Of a stretch of DNA of 34,303 bases, positions 1 through 7,953 are shown piece after piece; the stretch's first letter is position 1; the number at the start of each line of letters is the position of its first letter. Source of the stretch: Balneolales bacterium (GTDB taxonomy: Bacteria > Bacteroidota > Rhodothermia > Balneolales > Natronogracilivirgulaceae); NCBI GenBank assembly GCA_007116685.1, contig SKIC01000276.1, positions 1 to 34,303 of the forward strand, read 5' to 3'. The notes under the pieces were generated by a model. The model searched no databases and was not told the DNA's origin. It saw only the letters and a list, made by a program, of their open reading frames with translations. The translations under genes and the position numbers were made by a program.

Positions 1-2
1 AA

Positions 3-143
3 TTTGTATATCAAAATGAGGAACGATCTGCCAACAGCACCTACCCAAAAGTGGCGGCTCAGTGGTTAAATCAAGCTTTATGCTTCTATCAAGGTTTCTG
101 CTTAGTTGACAGTGAAGTGCTAAAAATCACCACCTGCGTGTAG
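3..143 (+). CDS. possible 3' end of a gene cut by the window edge
   Basis: The third frame is open from the first base to a TAG at 141-143, giving about 46 residues, while the other two plus-strand frames stop at about 20 and 69. The residues have a mixed, protein-like composition (for example YPKVAAQWLNQALCFYQGF). I do not recognise a family, and an open frame of this length can easily occur by chance. If real, it would be the C-terminus of a gene that converges on dxs. Confidence 0.2.
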   Translation, partial: FVYQNEERSANSTYPKVAAQWLNQALCFYQGFCLVDSEVLKITTCV

Positions 144-342
144 CTGCGAGACGTTGTGGCACAATAGTAACCGAAGAAATACTGCTACGAAAACTTAACA
201 AATGACTATCCTTGATAGTATCACATGAAGCTACCAAAGATTGTAATACTCCCTAAAACAAGCCCATCAGTTACGTTTGTTGTTTTACAAACTAACAAAA
301 AAATCATAGAGACGTGATAAGGCTCAATTGGCACATAATCCC
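144..342. other. intergenic gap downstream of dxs
   Basis: No gene is seen here. The only structure noticed is a short hairpin, ACTATC-CTT-GATAGT, at 205-219, and a weak stem (GTTTGT/ACAAAC) around 278-296 next to an A-run. On the minus strand the latter could help end dxs transcription, but it is not a convincing terminator. Confidence 0.4.
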
Positions 343-2271
343 TTACACTTGAATATACTCTAGCTCGAGTAACTGCCTGACAGCCATTTCCAGGGCACTT
401 GCATCAATTCCTGCTTCTTTGTGTAATTGAGCCTGACTTCCGTGCTCTATTAAATGGTCCGGAACGCCCAGAATTTTCATTCGGGGCTGATGTTCTGATT
501 CAGCGTAATATTCCGCTACGGCAGAGCCAAACCCACCCAAACGGGCTCCATCCTCAATAGTAATCACAAATTTATGTTTTTGGGCGATTTCGTCCAGCAA
601 GTCTGTATCAAGTGGCTTAACGAATCTCATATCATAATGAGCAACCTCAATATTTTCCTCAGAAAACGTTTCACAAACTTGAGTAGCGTAATTACCGATG
701 GTGCCGTAACTCAAAATGGCAACTTCGTCGCCATCTTTTAAACGGATTCCCTTGCCTATGGGCATGGCTTGTAACTCTTGATTATAACCCTTACCCGTAG
801 TTTCTCCTCGCGGATAGCGAATAGCAAAAGCACCATCATCATATAAAGAACTGGCGTAGAGCATGTCACGTAAATCCTGCTCATTCATAGGAGCAGCAAC
901 CACAATATGAGGAATGGCTCTCAAGTACGGAATATCGTAAAGTCCATGATGCGTCGGGCCATCAGCGCCTACTAAACCTGCTCTGTCCATGCAGAAAACC
1001 ACCGGTAATTTCTGTATGGCTACATCGTGGACCAACTGATCGTATCCACGTTGTAAAAATGTGGAATAAATGGCTACATAAGGACGCACACCTTCCGTTG
1101 CAAGTCCGGCTGCATAGGTGACTGCATGTTGCTCAGCAATTCCCACATCAAAACAGCGCTCAGGCATTTCATTCATCATTTTCAAAAGTCCGGTTCCGGA
1201 TGGCATGGCTGCCGTAATACCTACAATTCGCTCATCTTTTTGGGCCATTTGAATCAGCGTATCAGCAAAAACATCCTGATATTTCGGAACTTTCACCTTC
1301 GGTGCCTTAGACAAGGTATCACCGGTCACTTTGTTAAACGGACTTCCTGAGGCGTGCCATTTTACCTGATCGCGTTCAGCCGGTGCAAAACCTTTGCCTT
1401 TTACTGTAACAACGTGTAGAATTTTTGGCCCTTTCACGTTGCGTAAATCCTGCAATTGATGTGTCAATTTCTTGATGTTATGACCATCCACCGGACCATA
1501 ATACTTAAAACCAAGTGCTCTGAATAAGCCACCCGGAGTTACCGCTGAAGTAACCGCTGATTCAAGGCGGGAAGCAATTTTCCTCATTTTATCGCCGGCT
1601 CCCTTGAAATGCCCGAGCATATCGTAAATGTCGTCACGCATTTTATTGAAGGTTTGGCTTGTAGTGATTTCAGCCAAATATTCTTTCAGCGCACCAACAT
1701 TGGGATCAATCGACATGGCGTTATCATTCAAAACGACTAGCATATCCGTATTCAAAGCACCGGCATTGTTCATGGCCTCAAAAGCCATACCTGCTGTCAT
1801 AGAACCATCTCCAATCACAGATACTACTTTTTTATCGGTTTTTTGGAGATCACGGGCTACGGCCATCCCTAATCCAGCTGAAATAGAAGTACTTGAGTGC
1901 CCAACACCAAAAGTATCGTATTCGCTTTCGGTTCTTTTCGGAAAGCCGGAAACCCCACCATATTTTCTGTTCGTGTGGAAACTATCCCTGCGACCGGTCA
2001 GGATTTTATGCCCATAAGCCTGATGTCCCACATCCCAAACCAACAAATCTTCTGGGGTTTTGTAGGCATAATGCAAAGCTACAGTAAGCTCCACTACTCC
2101 TAAACTTGCTCCGAAATGTCCTCCATGAATGGCGACTGTGTCTATGATAAAATCTCGCAATTCGTGGCAAACTTCGGGAAGTTGCTCAGGGGATAGTTTT
2201 CGTAAATCTTCCGGACTATTGATTTTGGATAACAAAGGACCGGGAACGGCTTTCATTAAATTGGACATCAA
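343..2271 (-). CDS. dxs: 1-deoxy-D-xylulose-5-phosphate synthase
   Basis: This enzyme condenses pyruvate and glyceraldehyde 3-phosphate to DXP, the first step of the MEP isoprenoid pathway, using thiamine diphosphate in the cytoplasm. The 642 residues match the usual family length. Visible landmarks are the N-terminal HGGH (about 50-53), the ThDP/Mg motif GDGS (154-157) followed by LNDNAMSI (181-188), YYGPVDGHN, and a C-terminal transketolase half with GIAEQHAVT and DRAGLVGADGPTHHG. The start ATG overlaps the stop of xseB by 4 bp, so the two are translationally coupled. M1, M2 and M6 are all possible starts and the choice between them is not settled. The symbol is secure. Confidence 0.97.
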   Translation of the reverse strand: MMSNLMKAVPGPLLSKINSPEDLRKLSPEQLPEVCHELRDFIIDTVAIHGGHFGASLGVVELTVALHYAYKTPEDLLVWDVGHQAYGHKILTGRRDSFHTNRKYGGVSGFPKRTESEYDTFGVGHSSTSISAGLGMAVARDLQKTDKKVVSVIGDGSMTAGMAFEAMNNAGALNTDMLVVLNDNAMSIDPNVGALKEYLAEITTSQTFNKMRDDIYDMLGHFKGAGDKMRKIASRLESAVTSAVTPGGLFRALGFKYYGPVDGHNIKKLTHQLQDLRNVKGPKILHVVTVKGKGFAPAERDQVKWHASGSPFNKVTGDTLSKAPKVKVPKYQDVFADTLIQMAQKDERIVGITAAMPSGTGLLKMMNEMPERCFDVGIAEQHAVTYAAGLATEGVRPYVAIYSTFLQRGYDQLVHDVAIQKLPVVFCMDRAGLVGADGPTHHGLYDIPYLRAIPHIVVAAPMNEQDLRDMLYASSLYDDGAFAIRYPRGETTGKGYNQELQAMPIGKGIRLKDGDEVAILSYGTIGNYATQVCETFSEENIEVAHYDMRFVKPLDTDLLDEIAQKHKFVITIEDGARLGGFGSAVAEYYAESEHQPRMKILGVPDHLIEHGSQAQLHKEAGIDASALEMAVRQLLELEYIQV

Positions 2272-2480
2272 TCCTGAGTGTTTCGTTTATGTACCTGTTC
2301 GATTTTAAGTTCTGCTTCTTCAAGACTTACTGAACAATATTTCGAGAGTTTCATTCCCTCCTCATACAATGAGATGGAATCTTCCAGTGGAATTTCTTCG
2401 GATTCCAACTTTTCAACAATGTCAGATAATCTTTTCAGAGCGTCTTCAAAACGAAGCCCTTCGAGTGTATTTTCAGCCAT
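2268..2480 (-). CDS. xseB: exodeoxyribonuclease VII small subunit
   Basis: This is the 70-residue small subunit of exonuclease VII, which with XseA degrades single-stranded DNA into oligonucleotides. The sequence carries the family core: FEDALKRLSDIVEKLESEEIPLEDSISLYEEGMKLSKYC. That is a two-helix hairpin with the conserved LEDSxxLYEEG turn. It is coupled by a 4-bp overlap to dxs, an arrangement common in bacteria (xseB with isoprenoid genes). The large subunit gene xseA is not next to it; the upstream neighbour is a divergent methyltransferase. The promoter must lie in the 153-bp gap 2481-2633. Confidence 0.93.
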   Translation of the reverse strand: MAENTLEGLRFEDALKRLSDIVEKLESEEIPLEDSISLYEEGMKLSKYCSVSLEEAELKIEQVHKRNTQD

Positions 2481-2633
2481 AAATAAATTAGTATTAATTC
2501 AATCAAGTAATATCTATGCTAGTGGTTAAGATTGCAACTAAAAGCGCCACTTATTCCATGAAATAGTTTCGTTTTACTGCATAAATGCGTTTATTGTGCC
2601 ATTGAAACGGCTTCCATTCATATACCTAGCGGC

Positions 2634-3215
2634 TTGAACCACCTAAAACATTTTATAAAAGACTTTAAACACACCGGGGCGGTAGCGCCAAGTTCAAAAT
2701 ACTTGGCAAAAGATGTGGTGCAATCTTTAGAGAAAGACCTTCAAACAAGAAATGGAACTTCTGTAAAGATATTAGAAATTGGTCCGGGAACAGGTATTTT
2801 CACAGAAGCTATTCAGAGTCTAATAAGACCTTACGACCATTTCGATGTAATTGAGCAAAACGAGCATTTCTACGATTTGATCTATTCTCGCTTTCAGAAT
2901 GGTAACACAAAAGTTTACCACGGCGATGTTTTACAGTATCAGGCGAACAGTTCTTATGATTTTATTTTTTCCAGCGTGCCTTATGAAAGTCTACCGGAAG
3001 ATATCAGCACTCAAATCTGGCAGAAAAAACTTGAATTGAGCCATCAGGGTACAATTATCACCTACTACAAATATCTGAAACCAAATCAATTTCGCTGCTC
3101 TTTTGAAAAAGAAACCGTTAAGCGCTATTTGATAGAAGACAAAGTTATTCTAAGAAATATTCCACCCGCAAAAATGTATACACTGTGTATCAATCAGCAG
3201 GATGAATTGAGCTAA
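2634..3215 (+). CDS. PmtA-like class I SAM-dependent methyltransferase
   Basis: This is a 193-residue Rossmann methyltransferase. The N-terminal FIKDFKHTGAVAPSSKYLA is the signature that phospholipid N-methyltransferases (PmtA type) share with rRNA adenine dimethylase-like proteins. The SAM motif I LEIGPGTGIF is at 47-56, an acidic ribose-binding E follows in VIEQNEHFY, and the post-motif loop DFIFSSVPYESLP is at 109-121. Membrane phosphatidylethanolamine methylation is the best guess, but the substrate cannot be read from the sequence. The start is TTG; no in-frame ATG lies just upstream. The 3' end overlaps the converging metallopeptidase gene by 4 bp. Confidence 0.8.
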   Translation: MNHLKHFIKDFKHTGAVAPSSKYLAKDVVQSLEKDLQTRNGTSVKILEIGPGTGIFTEAIQSLIRPYDHFDVIEQNEHFYDLIYSRFQNGNTKVYHGDVLQYQANSSYDFIFSSVPYESLPEDISTQIWQKKLELSHQGTIITYYKYLKPNQFRCSFEKETVKRYLIEDKVILRNIPPAKMYTLCINQQDELS

Positions 3216-3940
3216 AGCGTTTCGCTGTCGGCAAAAACTATCGCTTCGTTTTTCTTCAGCCAGGCTTCTGCCTGCTTTCTTTCAGGATAATGCTGCTCCA
3301 CTAAATTCCAATAGTCTTTGCTGTGATTCAAATGCACAGTATGACAAAGTTCATGGATTATCAGATAATCTCTCACCCAGTCAGGCACTTTCATCAATCG
3401 CCAGTTCAATGAGATATTTTGCTTTGAGGAACAGGTGCCCCATTTTGTTTTTTGCGAACGGATGAAAATCTTCTGAAACTCAAAACTATTCTTTGCCGCC
3501 AATTGCTCAATTCGTAATCGCAATTCCGATTTTGCGCGTTCTTTTAACCAGGAATTCGCCGCTTTTTTTATCAATGGGAAATCTACGTAAAAGGAACTGC
3601 TTTTATCTGCAAACCATGCAATTACGTCGCCTTGTCTTCTAAATGAGATACCATTGGGATCAGAATGTGCACCGGAAAAAATTAAGGGCAACCATTTTCC
3701 TTCAACAAGTATCGCGCGCTTGTGTTTTTGAAGTGTTTCGTGAAGTGCTTCTTTATTCGCTTTTTGCTTCGATAGCGCATTTTCAATCCACTTCAGGTTT
3801 CCGCTAATAAATTGCTCTATCTCAGATGAACTGCAATAAACCGGAGCCGAAACAAATACATCGCTACCTTTTACTCTGAGTCTCAAATTCTTCTGTCGCT
3901 TTCTTTTTACGACCTCCACTTTGAAAGGAAAACTGTCCAT
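3212..3940 (-). CDS. YgjP/WLM-type zinc metallopeptidase domain protein
   Basis: This is a 242-residue member of the YgjP (DUF45, SprT/WLM-like) family. The N-terminal half is a beta-rich domain (VEVVKRKRQKNLRLRVKG, then VFVSAPVY). The C-terminal half carries SQKTKWGTCSSKQNISLNWRLMKVP and then IIHELCHTVHLNHSKDYW. In this stretch H196-E197-xx-H200 plus H206 form the zinc site. Family members are annotated as M48-like metal-dependent hydrolases; the cellular substrate is not established. It converges on the methyltransferase gene with a 4-bp overlap. A palindrome, ATCCAATTGGAT, lies about 12 bp before the start codon and could be its operator. Confidence 0.88.
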   Translation of the reverse strand: MDSFPFKVEVVKRKRQKNLRLRVKGSDVFVSAPVYCSSSEIEQFISGNLKWIENALSKQKANKEALHETLQKHKRAILVEGKWLPLIFSGAHSDPNGISFRRQGDVIAWFADKSSSFYVDFPLIKKAANSWLKERAKSELRLRIEQLAAKNSFEFQKIFIRSQKTKWGTCSSKQNISLNWRLMKVPDWVRDYLIIHELCHTVHLNHSKDYWNLVEQHYPERKQAEAWLKKNEAIVFADSETL

Positions 3941-3951
3941 ATAATTTTGTT

Positions 3952-3963
3952 ATCCAATTGGAT
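3952..3963. promoter_or_regulatory. 12-bp perfect palindrome before the metallopeptidase gene
   Basis: ATCCAATTGGAT is a perfect 12-bp palindrome. On the minus strand it follows a TTGACA-like hexamer and precedes TAACAAAA, with the ATG only about 10 nt further on. It would therefore lie inside the promoter spacer and could act as a repressor site, and the transcript would have little or no leader. The promoter reading is an inference. Confidence 0.35.
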
Positions 3964-4072
3964 GATTTGTCAACTTTCTAAATAAAGACAGAAAATAATC
4001 ATCAGATGTGATTTTATGGTGAAAGGAAATTTGGAGATTACGAAGTTAGTTATGGTAGTATATGAGACCTTC

Positions 4073-5224
4073 TTACAGCGACTCTAAACGCTGGCGGGAT
4101 GACCTCACAAAGGGACTATCTGCCCCGGATTGACTCACCCATCGTAGTAAACGTCTTGCGTTTTCAATTTCGCCCCTATCGATATGCAAAAGTGCCTGAT
4201 AATACGCCGACATTAACTCTACTCTACGTTTTCCGGTATCAAATAATCCTTTAGATTCCTGCCGTGAAAGTTCAAAATAATGGATTGCCTGGGCTAAATT
4301 ATTATCGTGTGCTGCTATTCGTCCCCGCATATAAAGCATTTCCTCACGCAAAGCTGCGTATTCCAACCCCCTCCTTCCTTCGGCTTCTTCCAGTGCTCTT
4401 TCGATGATTTCAGAAGCTTTAAAAAATTGGTTTTGCCTGAAATATGTTCTCGCCAATAACCGAGCGTAGTACGAGTTTTGAGGATGTTCGGTGTATAAAT
4501 TCTCTAAAAAACTCATCGCCGTTGCCGCTTGTCTTTCGTAATGCAAGTAGATATGACCCAGAAAATAGATGGATTCAACTCTGAAAAATATTCCTTCATT
4601 GGCTACTTGCTCAACAATTACTAATCCTTTTGCTCTGTCACCTTTTGGTAGCATAAAAGAAAATGCTCTGGCGGCAGGATATTCATCCAATAAAAAAGCA
4701 GCAAAATACAGCGTCATCCCGTCTGCAAAAGGAATATCCGGATGGTCCGGGGCTATTTCGGTAATATCCTGAAGTATCGACATGGCACGTCTTGCATTCC
4801 GAAAACTGCGCAACCATTGCCCGCGATTGGATTGTAATCTTCCCCAAAAAGCGTGGCTTATTGCTCGTACGATGAGCGCATCTACGTAGTAATCATCATT
4901 TGGCCCTATTGTCTCTGCATAGGAAATACTATTCCGGATTACCCTGACAAAAACTTCGTCGTTTCTGGTGTCGGTTAAATCTGCAATTATGGGCCACCAA
5001 TGCTCAAATACCGGCCATAAAATCCAGATGGGGTTCTCCGTATGCTCTTCTCTCCACTCTTGCATGGAACGCACCGAAGCCACGTATTCTCTGTTGTAGG
5101 CTTGCTGAATGGCAATTTGGGCATCATCTATAAATACATCATCCAGCATTAAGGATTTTTGAGCGTATCCCGAATTAGAAATTGAAAGAAGAATCAGGAA
5201 AACAAACAAAAACCACTTAATCAT
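4073..5224 (-). CDS. secreted tetratricopeptide-repeat protein
   Basis: This is a 383-residue protein with a clear signal peptide (MIKWFLFVFLILLSISNSGYAQ, cleavage probably after YA-Q). The rest is alpha-helical and TPR-like. Helix pairs can be seen around GHIYLHYERQAATAMSFLENLY, YYARLLARTYFRQNQFFKASEIIERALEEAE and MLYMRGRIAAHDNNLAQAIHYFELSRQE. No enzymatic motif was found. It is probably a periplasmic or outer-membrane-associated scaffold. It is the last gene of the scpB - rluB - hydrolase - TPR operon, 15 bp after the hydrolase. I do not recognise a named subfamily. Confidence 0.75.
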   Translation of the reverse strand: MIKWFLFVFLILLSISNSGYAQKSLMLDDVFIDDAQIAIQQAYNREYVASVRSMQEWREEHTENPIWILWPVFEHWWPIIADLTDTRNDEVFVRVIRNSISYAETIGPNDDYYVDALIVRAISHAFWGRLQSNRGQWLRSFRNARRAMSILQDITEIAPDHPDIPFADGMTLYFAAFLLDEYPAARAFSFMLPKGDRAKGLVIVEQVANEGIFFRVESIYFLGHIYLHYERQAATAMSFLENLYTEHPQNSYYARLLARTYFRQNQFFKASEIIERALEEAEGRRGLEYAALREEMLYMRGRIAAHDNNLAQAIHYFELSRQESKGLFDTGKRRVELMSAYYQALLHIDRGEIENARRLLRWVSQSGADSPFVRSSRQRLESL

Positions 5225-5239
5225 AAGGCTTTTTTCACC

Positions 5240-6115
5240 TTATTTCAGATAGGTTTCCAGCCAATTTATCGTCTCACTAACCAATCTTTCAAAATGAAGC
5301 GGGAAAGCGTGATCATCAAAAGGATGGGAGGCTCCGAAAGTATGTCCGGCGCCCTGAATAACCAATTTGTCTTTTTCGGGTGATGGGCACAGTCGGTACA
5401 ATTCATTTACGTGAGAAAGCGGAACAGCCTCGTCATTACTGCCGTGTATAAAACAGCAGGGAATTTGAAGTTGACTCACTCTGTTTTTCGCAAGAATTCG
5501 ACCGGCATTTTCGACAACATCATCCAACGCGCTTTTGTCCAAATGCAGAACTTGCCCGGTGCGGCTATTTACGATTTCGGTAACGCCTTTGTCAGCCCAA
5601 TCTTTTATCATTTTTTCACTGAAGAATTTCTGATAATCAGAAACCGCTGACCAGGTAATCAAAGTTGAGATTTCGCTGTATTCTGCGGCACACACAACGG
5701 CTGTATGTCCACCACGAGAATGACCGATTATTCCTATATTTTCGACATCAGGCATGCTATCGCCTAAATCTATCTCTGATTCACGAAGCGCTTCAATCAC
5801 ACGACCTACATCATTTACATCCTGGCTGATTGTTTGTGTTCGAAATAAATCAGGCTGATCAAAATCGGTAAGGGATTCGCCTACTCCATTATGGGAAAGG
5901 TTAATTGCAATAACTAAAAAACCTTCGGATGCGATATCATAACAGGCATCAGGAAAAGGTCCCCAATCTTTAAAACCTTTAAAGCCATGCAGAAAAATTA
6001 CCGGGCGAATCATTTCCTGAGCAGGATGTGGGACATACGCATCATATCTGATGGGCAAGTTTTCCGAAGATGGTATAGAACCACTTAATTTCTTTACTGA
6101 TTTCGTAATCATCAC
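5240..6115 (-). CDS. alpha/beta hydrolase of the dienelactone-hydrolase/esterase type
   Basis: This is a 291-residue alpha/beta hydrolase. The oxyanion-hole segment is FLHGFKGFKDWG (41-52), the nucleophile elbow is GHSRGG with S133, the acid is D228 in GSNDEAVP, and the base is H258 in GAGHTFG. No signal peptide is seen, so it is probably cytoplasmic. The substrate is unknown; the fold fits an esterase or acyl-peptide hydrolase. Its start overlaps the stop of the pseudouridine synthase gene by 4 bp, so it is co-translated within the scpB operon. Confidence 0.85.
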   Translation of the reverse strand: MMITKSVKKLSGSIPSSENLPIRYDAYVPHPAQEMIRPVIFLHGFKGFKDWGPFPDACYDIASEGFLVIAINLSHNGVGESLTDFDQPDLFRTQTISQDVNDVGRVIEALRESEIDLGDSMPDVENIGIIGHSRGGHTAVVCAAEYSEISTLITWSAVSDYQKFFSEKMIKDWADKGVTEIVNSRTGQVLHLDKSALDDVVENAGRILAKNRVSQLQIPCCFIHGSNDEAVPLSHVNELYRLCPSPEKDKLVIQGAGHTFGASHPFDDHAFPLHFERLVSETINWLETYLK

Positions 6116-6993
6116 TTTTTATGTTTGAATTCCATGAGTTTCACTTTGCTGCGTAGCATGTTTACCTCACGTTGTTTCAGATGCCGCCATCTTCCGCTTC
6201 GTAAGCCTGCCATTGTTAACCCTGCGTATGTTATTCTACTGAGTTTTTGAACTTCTGCACCTAAGGCTTCCATCATTCTGCGAATCTGTCGGTTTCGCCC
6301 CTCATGCAAAGACAAGGTTAGTGAATATGGATCGCCTTCTACACCTTTGATATTATAGGCTTTTGAAGGCCCGTCCTCAAGTGTGATTCCGGATCTTAAT
6401 TTCGCCACATCATCCTGAGTAAATTCACGGTCAATGGTAACCTTGTATGTTTTACTTATTTCATAACTAGGATGCATCAGGCGATTGGCCAAGTCTCCAT
6501 CGTTGGTTAAAAGCAATAATCCTGTCGTATTTCTATCCAGTCTACCAACGGGATAAACACGGGCACCGGTGGCGTGCTCAATGGTATCCATCACGGTTTT
6601 TCTGCCTTTTTCATCACTGGTGGTCGTGATTGTGCCTCTTTGCTTGTTCAGCAAAATGTACTCAAACGACTCTTCAACAATGCGCTGGTTATCAACTTCA
6701 ACCTTATCCGTCGTTTTTACTTTGTAGCCCATTTCACGAATTACCGCGTTATTGACTTTCACTTTGCCATCAGCGATTAAAGTATCAGCTTCTCTTCGGG
6801 AGCAGATTCCGGCGTGAGCAATGAACTTGTTCAGGCGCATCTCTTCAACAAGAACTTCCGGCTCTGCTTTTTTCTTAGAAGCACCAGATTTACGCGGCCC
6901 GCTGTTTGGACGTCTTTTAAAATTCGAGGATGGACGCTTTTTTTCATCACCATTTTCAGGTGATCGTTTTTTATATGGTTTTCCAGGTTTCAA
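6112..6993 (-). CDS. rluB: RluB/RsuA-family pseudouridine synthase
   Basis: This enzyme isomerises a uridine in ribosomal RNA to pseudouridine; RluB-type enzymes act on the 23S rRNA peptidyl-transferase region. The 293 residues hold a strongly basic, low-complexity N-terminal tail (1-45), an S4 RNA-binding domain (about 52-105, MRLNKFIAHAGICSRREAD), and the catalytic domain with YPVGRLDRNTTGLLLLTNDG, in which D153 is the catalytic aspartate. LHEGRNRQIRRMM is the second family signature. It overlaps scpB by 4 bp, a pairing (scpB-rluB) common in many bacteria. RluB is favoured over RsuA from that context. Confidence 0.88.
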   Translation of the reverse strand: MKPGKPYKKRSPENGDEKKRPSSNFKRRPNSGPRKSGASKKKAEPEVLVEEMRLNKFIAHAGICSRREADTLIADGKVKVNNAVIREMGYKVKTTDKVEVDNQRIVEESFEYILLNKQRGTITTTSDEKGRKTVMDTIEHATGARVYPVGRLDRNTTGLLLLTNDGDLANRLMHPSYEISKTYKVTIDREFTQDDVAKLRSGITLEDGPSKAYNIKGVEGDPYSLTLSLHEGRNRQIRRMMEALGAEVQKLSRITYAGLTMAGLRSGRWRHLKQREVNMLRSKVKLMEFKHKK

Positions 6994-7658
6994 AATAAAT
7001 CTTTCGGGATTGGGGAGTCGTTGTTCTCAGGTTTGTCTGCTAATTCTGCCTTTAATTCCAGCATTAATTGTCGGTGTTCTGCCATATCATCATCTTTTAG
7101 AATTTCTTCAATCTCACGAGGTTTTGGCAACTCGTCAATGCTGTTCATTCCAAAGTGGCTCAGAAATACAGATGTTGTTTTATACAACAATGCACGTCCG
7201 GGACCATCAAAGCGGCCAGCAACTTCCACCAGACCCTTTTCGAGAAGCTGACGAACTACGTATGCGGAGTCAACTCCACGGATAGTATCTACTTCCGGTT
7301 TCGTGATTGGTTGCTTATAAGCGATAATAGCCAAGGTTTCCAAAGCGGATTGGGAAATTTTGCGTAATGCATTTTGATGCTGGAAAACTTGTAGCCAACG
7401 ATGCATATTCTTATTACTCGCAAATATATAACCTCCGCCTTTGAGAATTATTCTAAATGCACGTCCTGTTTCCTCATAACTCTCATTCAGTCTATTAACC
7501 GCCTCATCTATTGCATTTGAGTCGATTTCGAGTTCCGGCTCCGTAATTTGAAGTGTCTTAACTATGTCTTCTGCATTAAGTGGTTTATCGGTCGCAAATA
7601 GCACCGATTCAACTATTTGATCAAAAGGAATATCGTCTATGGAAAATGTTATGTGCAT
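6990..7658 (-). CDS. scpB: segregation and condensation protein B
   Basis: ScpB is the winged-helix kleisin-binding subunit of the SMC-ScpAB condensin that organises and segregates the chromosome. The 222-residue product shows the family features IVESVLFATDKPLNAEDI, ALETLAIIAYKQPITKPEVDTIRGVDS and VAGRFDGPGRALLYKTT. scpA is not adjacent. It is the first gene of an operon with rluB, a hydrolase and a TPR protein. The start codon lies only 6 nt after the T-run of an intrinsic terminator, so its own promoter must overlap or lie in that region, or the terminator is read through. Confidence 0.92.
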   Translation of the reverse strand: MHITFSIDDIPFDQIVESVLFATDKPLNAEDIVKTLQITEPELEIDSNAIDEAVNRLNESYEETGRAFRIILKGGGYIFASNKNMHRWLQVFQHQNALRKISQSALETLAIIAYKQPITKPEVDTIRGVDSAYVVRQLLEKGLVEVAGRFDGPGRALLYKTTSVFLSHFGMNSIDELPKPREIEEILKDDDMAEHRQLMLELKAELADKPENNDSPIPKDLF

Positions 7659-7664
7659 AGAGAC

Positions 7665-7688
7665 AAAAAAGGCTGAAATTCTTCAGCC
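7665..7688 (-). terminator. intrinsic terminator between priA and scpB
   Basis: On the minus strand, GGCTGAA-GAAT-TTCAGCC (7688-7671) forms a perfect 7-bp stem with a 4-nt loop, and TTTTTT follows at 7670-7665. It should end transcripts from priA. It stands 6 nt before the scpB ATG, which is unusually close and could also act as an attenuator. Confidence 0.75.
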
Positions 7689-7815
7689 ACAGGTTAATCT
7701 GATTAGGTTTGTAATAAATAAAATGTACCCACATGATAATAGCAAATACAGCTCTGTGCAAGTTAATCTTACTCTCATAACACTCTAACAAGTAAGGAAG
7801 AAAAAAACTGATAGA

Positions 7816-7951
7816 AGGCTTTGAAAAACCAGGATTTTTGTTCAAGATCGAGGCCAGTAGGATTTTAAAACCGCAGCATATTGGTTATATGTGAGGATTT
7901 TAAAATCCTGATAACGAAGATATTGGGCAAAAAGACAGTTTTTCAAAGCCT
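7816..7951. repeat. 136-bp hairpin element with 14-bp terminal inverted repeats (MITE-like)
   Basis: AGGCTTTGAAAAAC at 7816-7829 is matched exactly by its reverse complement at 7938-7951. Inside, AGGATTTTAAAA (7859-7870) pairs with 7898-7909, CATAT (7877-7881) pairs with ATATG (7887-7891) around a 5-nt loop, and many bases between these blocks also pair. The whole element therefore folds into one long imperfect hairpin. It starts 2 bp after the priA stop codon. The design fits a miniature inverted-repeat element or a complex terminator. The GGCTTTG terminus resembles some IS5/IS903-type ends, but this is a weak resemblance. No target-site duplication was found. Confidence 0.7.
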
Positions 7952-7953
7952 CC

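Noticed and set aside
7621-7845. 74-residue minus-strand ORF before scpB
   Set aside because: It overlaps the scpB start and the terminator hairpin, and has no family resemblance.
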